A stretch of DNA of 64,000 bases from Flavobacteriales bacterium (GTDB lineage Bacteria > Bacteroidota > Bacteroidia > Flavobacteriales > UBA7312): assembly GCA_016779995.1 (NCBI GenBank), contig JADHMO010000003.1, positions 1 to 64,000 of the forward strand. The letters run 5' to 3'. How positions within the stretch are numbered: position 1 is the stretch's first letter; each line of letters starts with the position of its first letter. Shown in pieces: positions 56,535 to 63,754 of the stretch. The notes beneath the pieces are model-generated. The model ran no database searches. It was not told the DNA's origin and worked only from the letters and a program-made list of their open reading frames with translations. Position numbers and translations under genes: made by a program.

Positions 56535-56852
56535 ATGTCAGAGCAAACAGGAACTTGGTGGATTTGGAGAGTATTTTGGATTCTATTAATTGTTACAGCA
56601 GTTGAGGTAATTTTAGGTATCATTAAACCTGCAGTACTTATTGATAATTCATTTCTAGGAACAACATTGTTGAATCTTATTTTTATTATTCTTACCATCA
56701 TAAAGGCAGCTTACATTGTAATGGAGTTTATGCACTTAGGACATGAAGTAAAAGGTTTAAAACTTTCTATTCTTTTACCAGCAGTAGTGTTGATTCCTTA
56801 TCTTATATTTATTCTTTTAACAGAGGGTCATTATATTTTTGGAACACTATAG
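56535..56852 (+). CDS. Cytochrome c oxidase subunit IV
   Basis: 105 residues, three membrane helices (RVFWILLIVTAVEVILGI; LIFIILTIIKAAYIVMEFMH; LLPAVVLIPYLIFILL). The central KAAYIVMEFMHLGHE is typical of the small subunit IV of caa3-type oxidases. It lies 24 bases after coxC and three bases before the SCO gene. Confidence 0.9.
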   Translation: MSEQTGTWWIWRVFWILLIVTAVEVILGIIKPAVLIDNSFLGTTLLNLIFIILTIIKAAYIVMEFMHLGHEVKGLKLSILLPAVVLIPYLIFILLTEGHYIFGTL

Positions 56853-56855
56853 CCA

Positions 56856-57542
56856 ATGAAGAAGTATACAGGTTTATTAGCAATTTTAATTCTGATTTTA
56901 CCTACTGCCATTTATGTTTTTTTGACCTATGGCAAACATAACTTCACGCATTTGCCTTACGTAGGTCCACAGACCGACTCTACTTATCACAGTATTCCAG
57001 ACTTTGCCTTTGTCAATCAGTTTAACGACACCATCAGTCAGTCCGATTACGAAGGTAATATTTACTTAGCGAATTTTGTTTTTACAACTTGCCCAACCAT
57101 ATGTCCTGTAATGACATACAATATGCGTAGAGTACAGCAAAAGATGGCGCAATACCCTAATTTTATGATACTGTCACATACTGTATTTCCAGAATACGAT
57201 ACGCCCGAGGTACTCTTAGAATATGCCAACAAGATGGAAGCCGATTTGTCCAATTGGAATTTTGTTACAGGAAATAGAGAAGACATTTATTCCATTGCCA
57301 ATTCTTATTTTGTTAATGTGATGGAAGACAGCACAGCCCAAGGTGGTTTTCTGCATTCTGAATACTTTGTATTAGTAGATAAAGAAGGGCGTATTCGAGC
57401 TAGAGACGACGATAATGGTAACAATATTGGTGTTTACGATGGCACTGACGATTACGAAGTCGGACTTTTGATAGATGACATTAAGGTTTTGATGGCAGAA
57501 TATAATTTAGCAAAGAAAGATAAGAATGAATCAAAACGATAA
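56856..57542 (+). CDS. SCO1/SenC-family copper chaperone
   Basis: 228 residues with an N-terminal membrane anchor and a thioredoxin-fold domain. The copper-binding motif TTCPTICPVM (CxxxC) is present and the conserved His lies near the C-terminal part (GFLHSEYFVLVDKEGRIRA). It delivers copper to, or reduces, the CuA site of CoxB. The end overlaps the DUF420 gene by 17 bases. Confidence 0.93.
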   Translation: MKKYTGLLAILILILPTAIYVFLTYGKHNFTHLPYVGPQTDSTYHSIPDFAFVNQFNDTISQSDYEGNIYLANFVFTTCPTICPVMTYNMRRVQQKMAQYPNFMILSHTVFPEYDTPEVLLEYANKMEADLSNWNFVTGNREDIYSIANSYFVNVMEDSTAQGGFLHSEYFVLVDKEGRIRARDDDNGNNIGVYDGTDDYEVGLLIDDIKVLMAEYNLAKKDKNESKR

Positions 57543-58062
57543 ATTCTATATCCCATTGATAGTAGCCTTATCGGTTATTATTCCTTTGGCAGTAGCAGGA
57601 TTAATGTTCTTGCCTGACGATTTACGTCTTTCTTTCGGCGGTGCTGATTTACGTTCCTTACCATTTTTTCATGCTGTACTCAATGGCTCAACTGCTGTTT
57701 TATTGTTGGTAGGTTTTGTTTGGATTAAGAATAAAAAGATTGCCTTACACCGTATTGCTATGATGAGTGCATTTATCTTATCGGCAGTATTTTTGGTGTC
57801 TTATGTGATTTCAAAGTTGTCCAATGCACCAACGCCTTATGGTGGTGAAGGCTGGTTAAGACCGACTTATTTCTTTATACTTGTTTCGCACATTATACTT
57901 TCCATTCCTGTGCTTCCTTTGGCATTATTGGCTATTTATAGAGGTGTTACTGGCGAATTCCAAAAGCATGTAAAAATCGTAAAATGGACATTTCCTATTT
58001 GGATGTATGTGGCTATTACTGGAGTACTTGTCTATATTTTTATGATGCCATATTATGCTTAA
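57526..58062 (+). CDS. DUF420 membrane protein
   Basis: 178 residues, about five membrane helices. DUF420 pattern: LPFFHAVLNGSTAVLLLVGF, then KIALHRIAMMSAFILSAVFL with conserved His residues, and FILVSHIILSIPVLPLAL. The family is found with oxidase genes and is thought to be related to subunit IV/heme-handling membrane proteins; its exact role is unknown. It overlaps the SCO gene by 17 bases. Confidence 0.9.
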   Translation: MNQNDKFYIPLIVALSVIIPLAVAGLMFLPDDLRLSFGGADLRSLPFFHAVLNGSTAVLLLVGFVWIKNKKIALHRIAMMSAFILSAVFLVSYVISKLSNAPTPYGGEGWLRPTYFFILVSHIILSIPVLPLALLAIYRGVTGEFQKHVKIVKWTFPIWMYVAITGVLVYIFMMPYYA

Positions 58063-58072
58063 ATTTGTACCT

Positions 58073-58297
58073 ATGAAACACCTCATTCTTATCGTATTAT
58101 TTTTAGCAACTCTGATGAATCAAGCTTACGCTCAGTGTGCTATGTGTAAGTCGGTTGTAGAAAGCAACATCGATGGAGGTAGTGCCATAGGCTCAGGCTT
58201 GAACGATGGCATATTGTATCTTATGGCGATGCCTTATTTGGCTTTAGCAATAGTCGCTTTTGCTTGGATGCGATACAATAAACGCCTCAAAGCATAG
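58073..58297 (+). CDS. Small membrane protein with CxxC (74 aa)
   Basis: From the ATG at 58073 the protein has a signal peptide (MKHLILIVLFLATLMNQAYA), a mature start QCAMCKSVVESN with a CxxC, and one membrane helix (LMAMPYLALAIVAFAW). An ATG at 58055 would overlap DUF420 by eight bases. Similar small proteins end oxidase clusters in related genomes as I remember them; function is unknown. The CxxC in the periplasm could bind metal or take part in redox chemistry. Confidence 0.72.
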   Translation: MKHLILIVLFLATLMNQAYAQCAMCKSVVESNIDGGSAIGSGLNDGILYLMAMPYLALAIVAFAWMRYNKRLKA

Positions 58298-58313
58298 TTA
58301 ACCAAATAACTAT
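58294..58313 (+). promoter_or_regulatory. Inverted repeat abutting the TolC promoter
   Basis: ATAGTTA and TAACTAT, perfect 7-base arms separated by ACCAAA, end at the first base of the -7 box. It also includes the stop codon of the preceding gene. It could be an operator for the efflux genes; the AT-rich arms make chance occurrence possible. Confidence 0.35.
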
Positions 58314-58320
58314 ATCTTTG
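58313..58320 (+). promoter_or_regulatory. -7 box (TATCTTTG) for the TolC gene
   Basis: TATCTTTG matches TAnnTTTG and ends five bases before the ATG at 58326, implying a leaderless or nearly leaderless message, as for ruvB, which has the same box. Confidence 0.55.
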
Positions 58321-58325
58321 ATGGT

Positions 58326-59681
58326 ATGAAAAGAATCCTTATTCTTATTTGTTTTGTTTTTGGTACGGTTAGTATTTATGCCCAAAAGCAATGGACTTTA
58401 GAAGATTGTTTGCGTTATGCTCAAGACAATAACATTACGATTAAAAAGGCCTTTCTCAATACCGAAATTTCTAAGCAAAATCATTTTCAATCTAAAATGG
58501 CTTTATTGCCTAACTTGAATGGTAGTCTTTCTGATAACACCAATTTTGGACGTAACATAGACCCTGTAACTAATCAAATTACTATTGATAGAGTACGCAA
58601 TAATAATTTTAGTTTGAGTTCCTCAGTAACACTTTTCAATGGTTTTCAGAGCATCAACAACATCAGAAAAAATAATTTTGATTATTTGTCATCGAAATAC
58701 GATGCTGAAAAAATAGCTAACGATATATCGGTCAATATTGTTACCGCCTATTTGCAATTGCTATACAATTCGGACTTGGTAGAAGTGAGTCAGCAGAAAG
58801 TTGATGTTTCAGAATTACAGGTAGAACGTATTTCTAAGATGGTAGAAGTGGGGAGTTTACCTCAAGGCGATTTGCTCAATACCGAATCTCAAAAAGCCCA
58901 AGAAGAATTGCAACTCATCAATGCTCAAAATCAAAGGGATATCGCTAAATTGAATTTAATGCAGTTATTGGATTTGTCGGTTTCCGAATCCTTTGATATA
59001 GTTCAGTTGGAGGTTGAGGTCGATGAAAATTACAGCACAGTTGACAATCAAGCGGTATATAATCTAGCTTTAGAAAATTTGCCAGATGTAAAAAGCGCCG
59101 AGTCCAAGCTCAAAAGCTCAGAGCGTTCTTTAGCCATATCACAAGGAGCTAGGAGTCCACGTTTGAGCCTATCGGCTAGTTTAGGGACTTTGTATTCTGA
59201 TGCTAATAGACGCTTAGTTTACGATTCTTTAGGAGCGATACCAACTTATCAAGACTATCCTTTTGAAGACCAATTTAACGACAACGTGAGTCAAGCGATC
59301 AGTTTGAGTTTGAGTATTCCCATTTTTAATAATTGGCAAGCCAACGCATCTATTAGCCGAGCAAAGATAGGAGTCTTACAAGCTCAATACAGTTTGCAAG
59401 AGGCTAAAAACAATTTGAGAAAAACCATAGAACAAGCCCAGAACGATGCTCGTTCAGCACAAAAGAAATATATAGCGAGTAAAAAGGCCGTTGCATATCA
59501 AGAAGAATCTTTCCAATATACGCAGAACAAGTACGACTTGCAGTTGGTCAATTCTTACGATTATAACAACGCAAAAAACACACTTTTTAAGGCTGAAACC
59601 GATTTGTTGCAGTCCAAATACGATTACCTATTTAAAACCAAGATGTTGGATTTTTATATGGGCAAACCCCTTATATTTTAA
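58326..59681 (+). CDS. TolC-family outer membrane efflux protein
   Basis: 451 residues with signal peptide (to YAQ ~20). Two repeated outer-membrane-efflux halves with long coiled-coil helices (for example LEDCLRYAQDNNITIKKAF, SSVTLFNGFQSINNIRKN, and the mirrored SLSIPIFNNWQANASISRAK). It forms the outer membrane exit duct for the adaptor encoded four bases downstream. No inner membrane permease is next to it. Confidence 0.94.
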   Translation: MKRILILICFVFGTVSIYAQKQWTLEDCLRYAQDNNITIKKAFLNTEISKQNHFQSKMALLPNLNGSLSDNTNFGRNIDPVTNQITIDRVRNNNFSLSSSVTLFNGFQSINNIRKNNFDYLSSKYDAEKIANDISVNIVTAYLQLLYNSDLVEVSQQKVDVSELQVERISKMVEVGSLPQGDLLNTESQKAQEELQLINAQNQRDIAKLNLMQLLDLSVSESFDIVQLEVEVDENYSTVDNQAVYNLALENLPDVKSAESKLKSSERSLAISQGARSPRLSLSASLGTLYSDANRRLVYDSLGAIPTYQDYPFEDQFNDNVSQAISLSLSIPIFNNWQANASISRAKIGVLQAQYSLQEAKNNLRKTIEQAQNDARSAQKKYIASKKAVAYQEESFQYTQNKYDLQLVNSYDYNNAKNTLFKAETDLLQSKYDYLFKTKMLDFYMGKPLIF

Positions 59682-59684
59682 CTT

Positions 59685-60974
59685 ATGACAGTATTTATTA
59701 TTTTCATTTTAGTTGGCATCGCTTTGTTCTATTTCGCTAGAAAAAAAGAAAATCGTTTGATGCGAATTTTTGGTATCTCTTTATTTGCTTTGGGATTCCT
59801 ACTTCTTATTGCTAAATGGGCAGGTTGGATATCTTCTGAAGACGGTATTAATGTGCAAACTACAACGGTGCAAAAGAGAACCATAGTACAAACGGTTTCG
59901 GCAAGTGGTAAGATTCAGCCAGAAGTAGAAGTTAAGATATCGCCTGATGTTTCAGGTGAGATTGTACAGCTTTACATTATGGAGGGCGACCAAGTAGAAA
60001 AGGGCGATTTGTTGTTGAAGATAAAGCCCGACACCTACCAATCTATCTTGGAAAGAAGTCAAGCCGCTTTGAACACTTCTAAGTCAGCACTTGCCAAAGC
60101 CAAAGCCCAATTGATAGAAAGTGAAGCCAACTTTAACAGAAACAAATCACTATACGATAACGGGACTATTTCTAAATCTGAATTTGAAAAAATACAAGCC
60201 TCCTACACTGTAGCTCAGCTCAATGTAGAAGATGGAGAATACGCAGTTAGTAGTGCTCAAGCCTCTTTAAGAGAAGCTCAAGAAAATTTGAATAAGACTA
60301 ATATTTATGCTCCTATTGGAGGTACTATTTCACGCCTCAATGTAGAGTTGGGTGAGCGAGTGGTAGGAACAGCCCAAATGGCAGGAACGGAGTTATTGCG
60401 TCTAGCTAATTTGAACCGTATGGAAGTAGCAGTTGAGGTCAATGAGAACGATATCAATAGCGTGAGTTTGGGCGATACAGCCCTTATTGAAGTGGACGCT
60501 TTTTTAGGAGAAAAATACAAAGGCTTAGTTTCTGAAATTGCCAATTCGGCTAATGTAACAGGCTCTAGTGCTGACCAAGTGACTAACTTTGAAGTCAAAG
60601 TAAGGATTATAGATTCTGTCAGTTTTAGACCCGGTATGACAGCTACTGTGGACATACAATCTGAACGTGCCAAAGACGTATTGTCTTTGCCTATACAAGC
60701 CGTAACAACTCGTAAAGATACAGCTGGGGGAGACGATAAGCTGGAATGTGTTTTTGAAGTGCAAGGTGCTACCGTTAAGATGCTAGTGGTAAAAACGGGG
60801 ATTCAAGACGATGAATACATACAGATACTTTCGGGTGTTAGCGATAGTATGTCTGTTGTCAAAGGACCGTATAGTGCAGTTTCACGACTACTCAATGACG
60901 GTTCATTTATCGTCAACGATGAGTCATCATCTTCCAAAGGCTCAACCATTTCATTTTCAGTAAGCACTAACTAA
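59685..60974 (+). CDS. Periplasmic adaptor (HlyD/MacA-like membrane fusion protein)
   Basis: 429 residues. Two N-terminal hydrophobic segments, then a lipoyl/barrel-sandwich domain (VKISPDVSGEIVQLYIMEGD), an alpha-helical hairpin (~130-195, Ala/Ser/Gln-rich), the returning lipoyl half (IYAPIGGTISRLNVELGERV), and a beta-barrel domain. It links an inner membrane pump to TolC. The next gene is tsaB, so the matching ABC or RND permease must be encoded elsewhere. Confidence 0.93.
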   Translation: MTVFIIFILVGIALFYFARKKENRLMRIFGISLFALGFLLLIAKWAGWISSEDGINVQTTTVQKRTIVQTVSASGKIQPEVEVKISPDVSGEIVQLYIMEGDQVEKGDLLLKIKPDTYQSILERSQAALNTSKSALAKAKAQLIESEANFNRNKSLYDNGTISKSEFEKIQASYTVAQLNVEDGEYAVSSAQASLREAQENLNKTNIYAPIGGTISRLNVELGERVVGTAQMAGTELLRLANLNRMEVAVEVNENDINSVSLGDTALIEVDAFLGEKYKGLVSEIANSANVTGSSADQVTNFEVKVRIIDSVSFRPGMTATVDIQSERAKDVLSLPIQAVTTRKDTAGGDDKLECVFEVQGATVKMLVVKTGIQDDEYIQILSGVSDSMSVVKGPYSAVSRLLNDGSFIVNDESSSSKGSTISFSVSTN

Positions 60975-60975
60975 T

Positions 60976-61644
60976 ATGGCTTGGATACTATCCATAGAAA
61001 CGGCTACTAAAAGTTGTTCGGTAGCTTTAGCAAGGGACGGTCAGTTAGTGGCTGTCAAAGAAGAAGTTTCAGAACAGTATTCCCATTCCGAACAACTCAC
61101 CGTATTTATAGAACAACTTTTACAACAAGAGGGGCTCAAGGTATCGGACTTGGACGCCATTGCTGTAAGTTCAGGACCGGGCTCTTATACCGGACTCCGT
61201 ATAGGCGTATCTACTGCTAAGGGTTTGTGTTATGCTAGTGATGTACCTTTGATAGCCGTTTCCACTTTAGGAGCTATGGCACAAGCTATGAAAGACAAGT
61301 ATCCTGAGGCACAATTGTGCCCTATGCTCGATGCTAGGCGTATGGAAGTCTATTGCGCGCTTTATTCTAAATCACAAGCCAGTCCAGTAGTAGCAAAAAT
61401 CATAGACCAGGATTCTTTTGCGGAGGAATTGGCACAAGGACCCCTATTATTTTTTGGCGATGGTGCAGACAAATGCCAAGATGTGCTAACACACACTAAT
61501 GCTCGTTTTGAATTGGGCGTTTACCCTTCAGCAACAAATATGATTCCTTTAGCACAGGACAAATTTCAAAACCAAGACTTTGAAGATGTAGCCTATTTTG
61601 AGCCTTTTTACCTCAAGGACTTTGTAGCGGGAGTGAAGAAGTAA
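60976..61644 (+). CDS. tsaB: tRNA threonylcarbamoyladenosine biosynthesis protein TsaB
   Basis: 222 residues, ASKHA fold. Starts ILSIETATKSCSVALARDG, with the key VSSGPGSYTGLRIGVSTAKG block and LCPMLDARRMEVYCALY. TsaB is the partner of TsaD in t6A formation at tRNA position 37. It is one base after the adaptor gene. A weak A/T hairpin with T-run follows. Confidence 0.96.
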   Translation: MAWILSIETATKSCSVALARDGQLVAVKEEVSEQYSHSEQLTVFIEQLLQQEGLKVSDLDAIAVSSGPGSYTGLRIGVSTAKGLCYASDVPLIAVSTLGAMAQAMKDKYPEAQLCPMLDARRMEVYCALYSKSQASPVVAKIIDQDSFAEELAQGPLLFFGDGADKCQDVLTHTNARFELGVYPSATNMIPLAQDKFQNQDFEDVAYFEPFYLKDFVAGVKK

Positions 61645-61671
61645 TAACTTAACCCAAGCTTAACGTCATTC

Positions 61672-61698
61672 ATTATTTCTTAAATAATTTTTTTTTTT
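61672..61698 (+). terminator. Weak A/T hairpin with long T-run after tsaB
   Basis: ATTATTT and AAATAAT form a 7-bp all-A/T stem with a 3-base loop, then a run of 11 Ts. Shape fits an intrinsic terminator although the stem is weak. Confidence 0.5.
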
Positions 61699-61733
61699 AA
61701 ATTGCAGTTACTTAATGTATAAATGAAAAAGCC

Positions 61734-61973
61734 ATGTCTAAAAGTAAACTGTTACGGGTCTATTCCCTACATCGTTTTTTGTCGAATAAAAAAAGAGTTT
61801 TCCCTAGAAAAATGGCGCAAAAATTCGGCGTTTCAAGAGCCACATTATTTAGAGATTTGGACCTGCTCAAATCCATAGGAGCACCAGTACGCTATTGTAG
61901 AATAAGCCAAATACATTACTACGAAGAAGACTTTCACATGAGTAGAGAGGAGTTTTTTGAAAAAATTTTTTAG
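61734..61973 (+). CDS. Small stand-alone HTH regulator (79 aa)
   Basis: 79 residues made almost wholly of one winged helix-turn-helix of the HTH_11/DeoR-WYL type: PRKMAQKFGVSRATLFRDLD is the HTH, followed by LLKSIGAPVRYCR and the wing. The WYL or other effector domain that usually follows is absent; the length matches small HTH proteins I know from other Bacteroidota, so this is probably not a truncation. A perfect inverted repeat immediately downstream lies at the promoter of the next gene, so it may regulate the cassette that follows. Confidence 0.82.
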   Translation: MSKSKLLRVYSLHRFLSNKKRVFPRKMAQKFGVSRATLFRDLDLLKSIGAPVRYCRISQIHYYEEDFHMSREEFFEKIF

Positions 61974-61974
61974 A

Positions 61975-61991
61975 GTCTCATTAAATGAGAC
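61975..61991 (+). promoter_or_regulatory. Perfect inverted repeat, candidate operator
   Basis: GTCTCAT, TAA, ATGAGAC is a perfect 7-base repeat with a 3-base centre (with one mismatch, arms extend to ten). It starts two bases after the HTH gene's stop and covers the -33 area of the next promoter. No T-run follows, which argues against a terminator. The HTH protein just upstream is the obvious binding candidate (inference). Confidence 0.55.
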
Positions 61992-62001
61992 GCTGAGCCA
62001 T

Positions 62002-62009
62002 TAGTTTTG
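62002..62009 (+). promoter_or_regulatory. -7 box (TAGTTTTG) for the 62040 gene
   Basis: TAGTTTTG fits TAnnTTTG, 30 bases before the ATG at 62040 and 10 bases after the inverted repeat. No TTTG -33 is seen; the repeat occupies that place. Confidence 0.5.
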
Positions 62010-62039
62010 TGGGCATATTAACAATAAAAATTAAAAATT

Positions 62040-62633
62040 ATGAAAAAATTAAATTTTAGATGGACAGCTCTAGTAGCTATTGCTGTCATCTTAGGAAGCG
62101 TATTTTTTAGTTCTTGTGAAAAAGATGTCTTTGTTTTCCCAACTGAAGTGAGTCTATCAAATAATGAAAAGTCACAATTAATTGAACTAAAAAATAATAA
62201 ACCTAATATTTTTGAACATATCAGTTGGGATAATTTTCAGAGGGTGGATGGATTATTAAGTCTGCCAGTTATTGAAAATGATAAAGTTGTCAGTAGATTA
62301 ATCGTTTCTAATTCTTCGTCATTTATTGTTGATTATTCTAATTGGAAACATGAACTGAAATTATATGATTTCAAAGAAATCGAATCATTTGCTGATTTCA
62401 AAATGGTTTATAAAGAAGAAGAAGCAATTTATGAGCCAGTATATTTGAAAAAAAAGAATAAAAAAAGTAAAGTAAATGCATGTATTGCTGGCTGTGCAAT
62501 TAGTGGTTTATATATGGGTGTCGCTGATGGTCCTTTACCTCTTGCTGATATTGCGGCATTAATATGGATGGGATTATGTATTCAAAATTGTCATGATAGT
62601 TATGGGGGAGAAGGAGGAGGTTCTTCAAAATGA
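62040..62633 (+). CDS. Lipoprotein with C-terminal twin CX3C hydrophobic hairpin
   Basis: 197 residues, family not recognised. A signal with lipobox (VFFSSC, Cys26) is followed by a ~110-residue soluble region, then a Lys-rich stretch (KKKNKKSK, ~138-146), then a hydrophobic segment bounded by CIAGC (148-152) and CIQNC (180-184), 27 residues apart, and a Gly-rich tail (GGEGGGSSK). Two CX3C motifs can be joined by two disulfides in a helical hairpin. The basic stretch could be a cleavage site releasing a ~50-residue peptide; this is inference. It overlaps the next reading frame by ATGA. Confidence 0.75.
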   Translation: MKKLNFRWTALVAIAVILGSVFFSSCEKDVFVFPTEVSLSNNEKSQLIELKNNKPNIFEHISWDNFQRVDGLLSLPVIENDKVVSRLIVSNSSSFIVDYSNWKHELKLYDFKEIESFADFKMVYKEEEAIYEPVYLKKKNKKSKVNACIAGCAISGLYMGVADGPLPLADIAALIWMGLCIQNCHDSYGGEGGGSSK

Positions 62634-62851
62634 AAAATAAATTAAAAAAAATCTTGTGGAATAATGTAACGGCTTTGATAGTATGTATTTTATTCTACCT
62701 ATGGGTGAAATATTGCTAGACAAAACAGGTGTGTGTTTACATAAACTTTGGAGATATTATACCTTCTGATTTTGGCATAATAACCCCTTATCCTGTATTA
62801 TTTGAATTTTATGATGATAAAATTCAACAGTTTGAGTTAGTACTTAATTAA
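62630..62851 (+). pseudogene. Small single-pass membrane protein with an in-frame TAG
   Basis: An ATG overlapping the previous stop (ATGA) opens a frame with a basic start and one membrane helix (NNVTALIVCILFYLWVKYC), then TAG at 62717-62719, then 43 more codons in the same frame, ending TAA three bases before the next ATG. Joined, it is a 73-codon protein filling the gap between its neighbours exactly. Either a nonsense mutation (CAG or similar to TAG), a sequencing error, or a real 29-residue peptide. No sign elsewhere that TAG is reassigned: the T9SS gene at 1337 and tonB's neighbours use normal stops including TAG. Confidence 0.6.
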
Positions 62852-62854
62852 ATT

Positions 62855-63329
62855 ATGAAAACAACTATTAATATTATCGTCTTTTTTTTATTAGCCATAT
62901 CAATTTGGGTATTAGTTGGAAGTAAACAATATATCCTTCATGTTGAGAATAAAAAAAACGTGGTGTTTATTTATCCCAGTTGGTGTGGAGTAGCACATGA
63001 GTTATTGCAAAAAGAAATTGCACCACTCAGTAAGGATACAAGTGTTAATGTCATACTTGTCTGTACTAGTTCTAACCCTAAAGAAAGTATAGCACAATTA
63101 AAATCCTATGGTATTCAGCAATCTCCCATTGTATTACAATCAATATTTAGTGGCTTTCCCCCTTATGACCGTTGGTGTATCAAACGTTTTATTCGTTCGC
63201 ATTTTAGTCAAAGTAATACTATATTTAGAGGGTTTTTTCTTTCCAGTACCCATTCGTTTTTTATGCGATGAAAATTTAATGGTGAAATCCTTACTCTCCG
63301 ATGATATTATTAATGAAACCTATCAATGA
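62855..63329 (+). pseudogene. Membrane-anchored thioredoxin-like protein, frameshifted
   Basis: The first frame (from 62855) has a membrane anchor (INIIVFFLLAISIWVLVG), then a thioredoxin-like part with VVFIYPSWCGVAHELLQ (single Cys44, no second active-site Cys) and QQSPIVLQS where a cis-Pro would be. At a run of six Ts (63233-63238) the frame breaks: as written it ends at 63271, but with one T fewer it continues FFFPVPIRFLCDENLMVKS to a stop at 63329, overlapping the next ATG (63326). That would give about 157 residues. A one-base insertion, natural or technical, is the simplest reading. Confidence 0.65.
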
Positions 63330-63754
63330 AAAAACTCATCTTTTTGTTGCTTTTAAGCAATTCAATATTGGCTCAGCAGCACCTCTCTTTAAATTGGGGA
63401 GGTGCTGTTGCTTATAATTTTAATACACCACTTCAAACCTTAGAGCAACCCTATGAAGCACATAGCAATTACCTAAGTCCTAATATCTTAGCTCATATTT
63501 CTTATGATGTCAATCGTTCGTATTTATCCTTAGAATCCACTTATCATTTCAGAAATTATGGATTTGTGATTGAATTTTCGGAAAAAGATTACTATCTGCG
63601 ACTATTTCAAAAACAAATAACAGAAACTATTAATGGTGTAATTCGTCAGCAATTAAAAGTATCTCACCGTTACAATCGAACTCAGAATAAACACTATTTA
63701 GTGTTCAAGAAAGATAGGGAAGTTCATTCTGCATATCCAATTCTTGTTAGATAA
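63326..63754 (+). CDS. Small exported protein, unknown function (142 aa)
   Basis: Signal peptide MKKLIFLLLLSNSILAQQ, then a mature part of ~124 residues with alternating, partly aromatic strands (LNWGGAVAYNFN; NILAHISYDVN; SYLSLESTYHFRNYGFVIEF) that resembles the start of a small outer membrane barrel, ending in a basic region (RYNRTQNKHYLVFKKDRE). I do not recognise the family. It overlaps the frameshifted thioredoxin-like gene by four bases and is directly followed by the next ATG. Confidence 0.7.
   Translation: MKKLIFLLLLSNSILAQQHLSLNWGGAVAYNFNTPLQTLEQPYEAHSNYLSPNILAHISYDVNRSYLSLESTYHFRNYGFVIEFSEKDYYLRLFQKQITETINGVIRQQLKVSHRYNRTQNKHYLVFKKDREVHSAYPILVR

Noticed and set aside
62717-62719. 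TAG as a recoded sense codon (pyrrolysine or similar)
   Set aside because: No recoding tRNA or structural element is visible, and TAG ends other genes here (for example at 1337, 7632 and 21213). A mutation or sequence error is simpler.
63225-63245. Programmed ribosomal frameshifting at the T6 run
   Set aside because: No downstream stem or upstream stimulator is evident, and the needed shift (skipping one base) is rare; an extra T is simpler.
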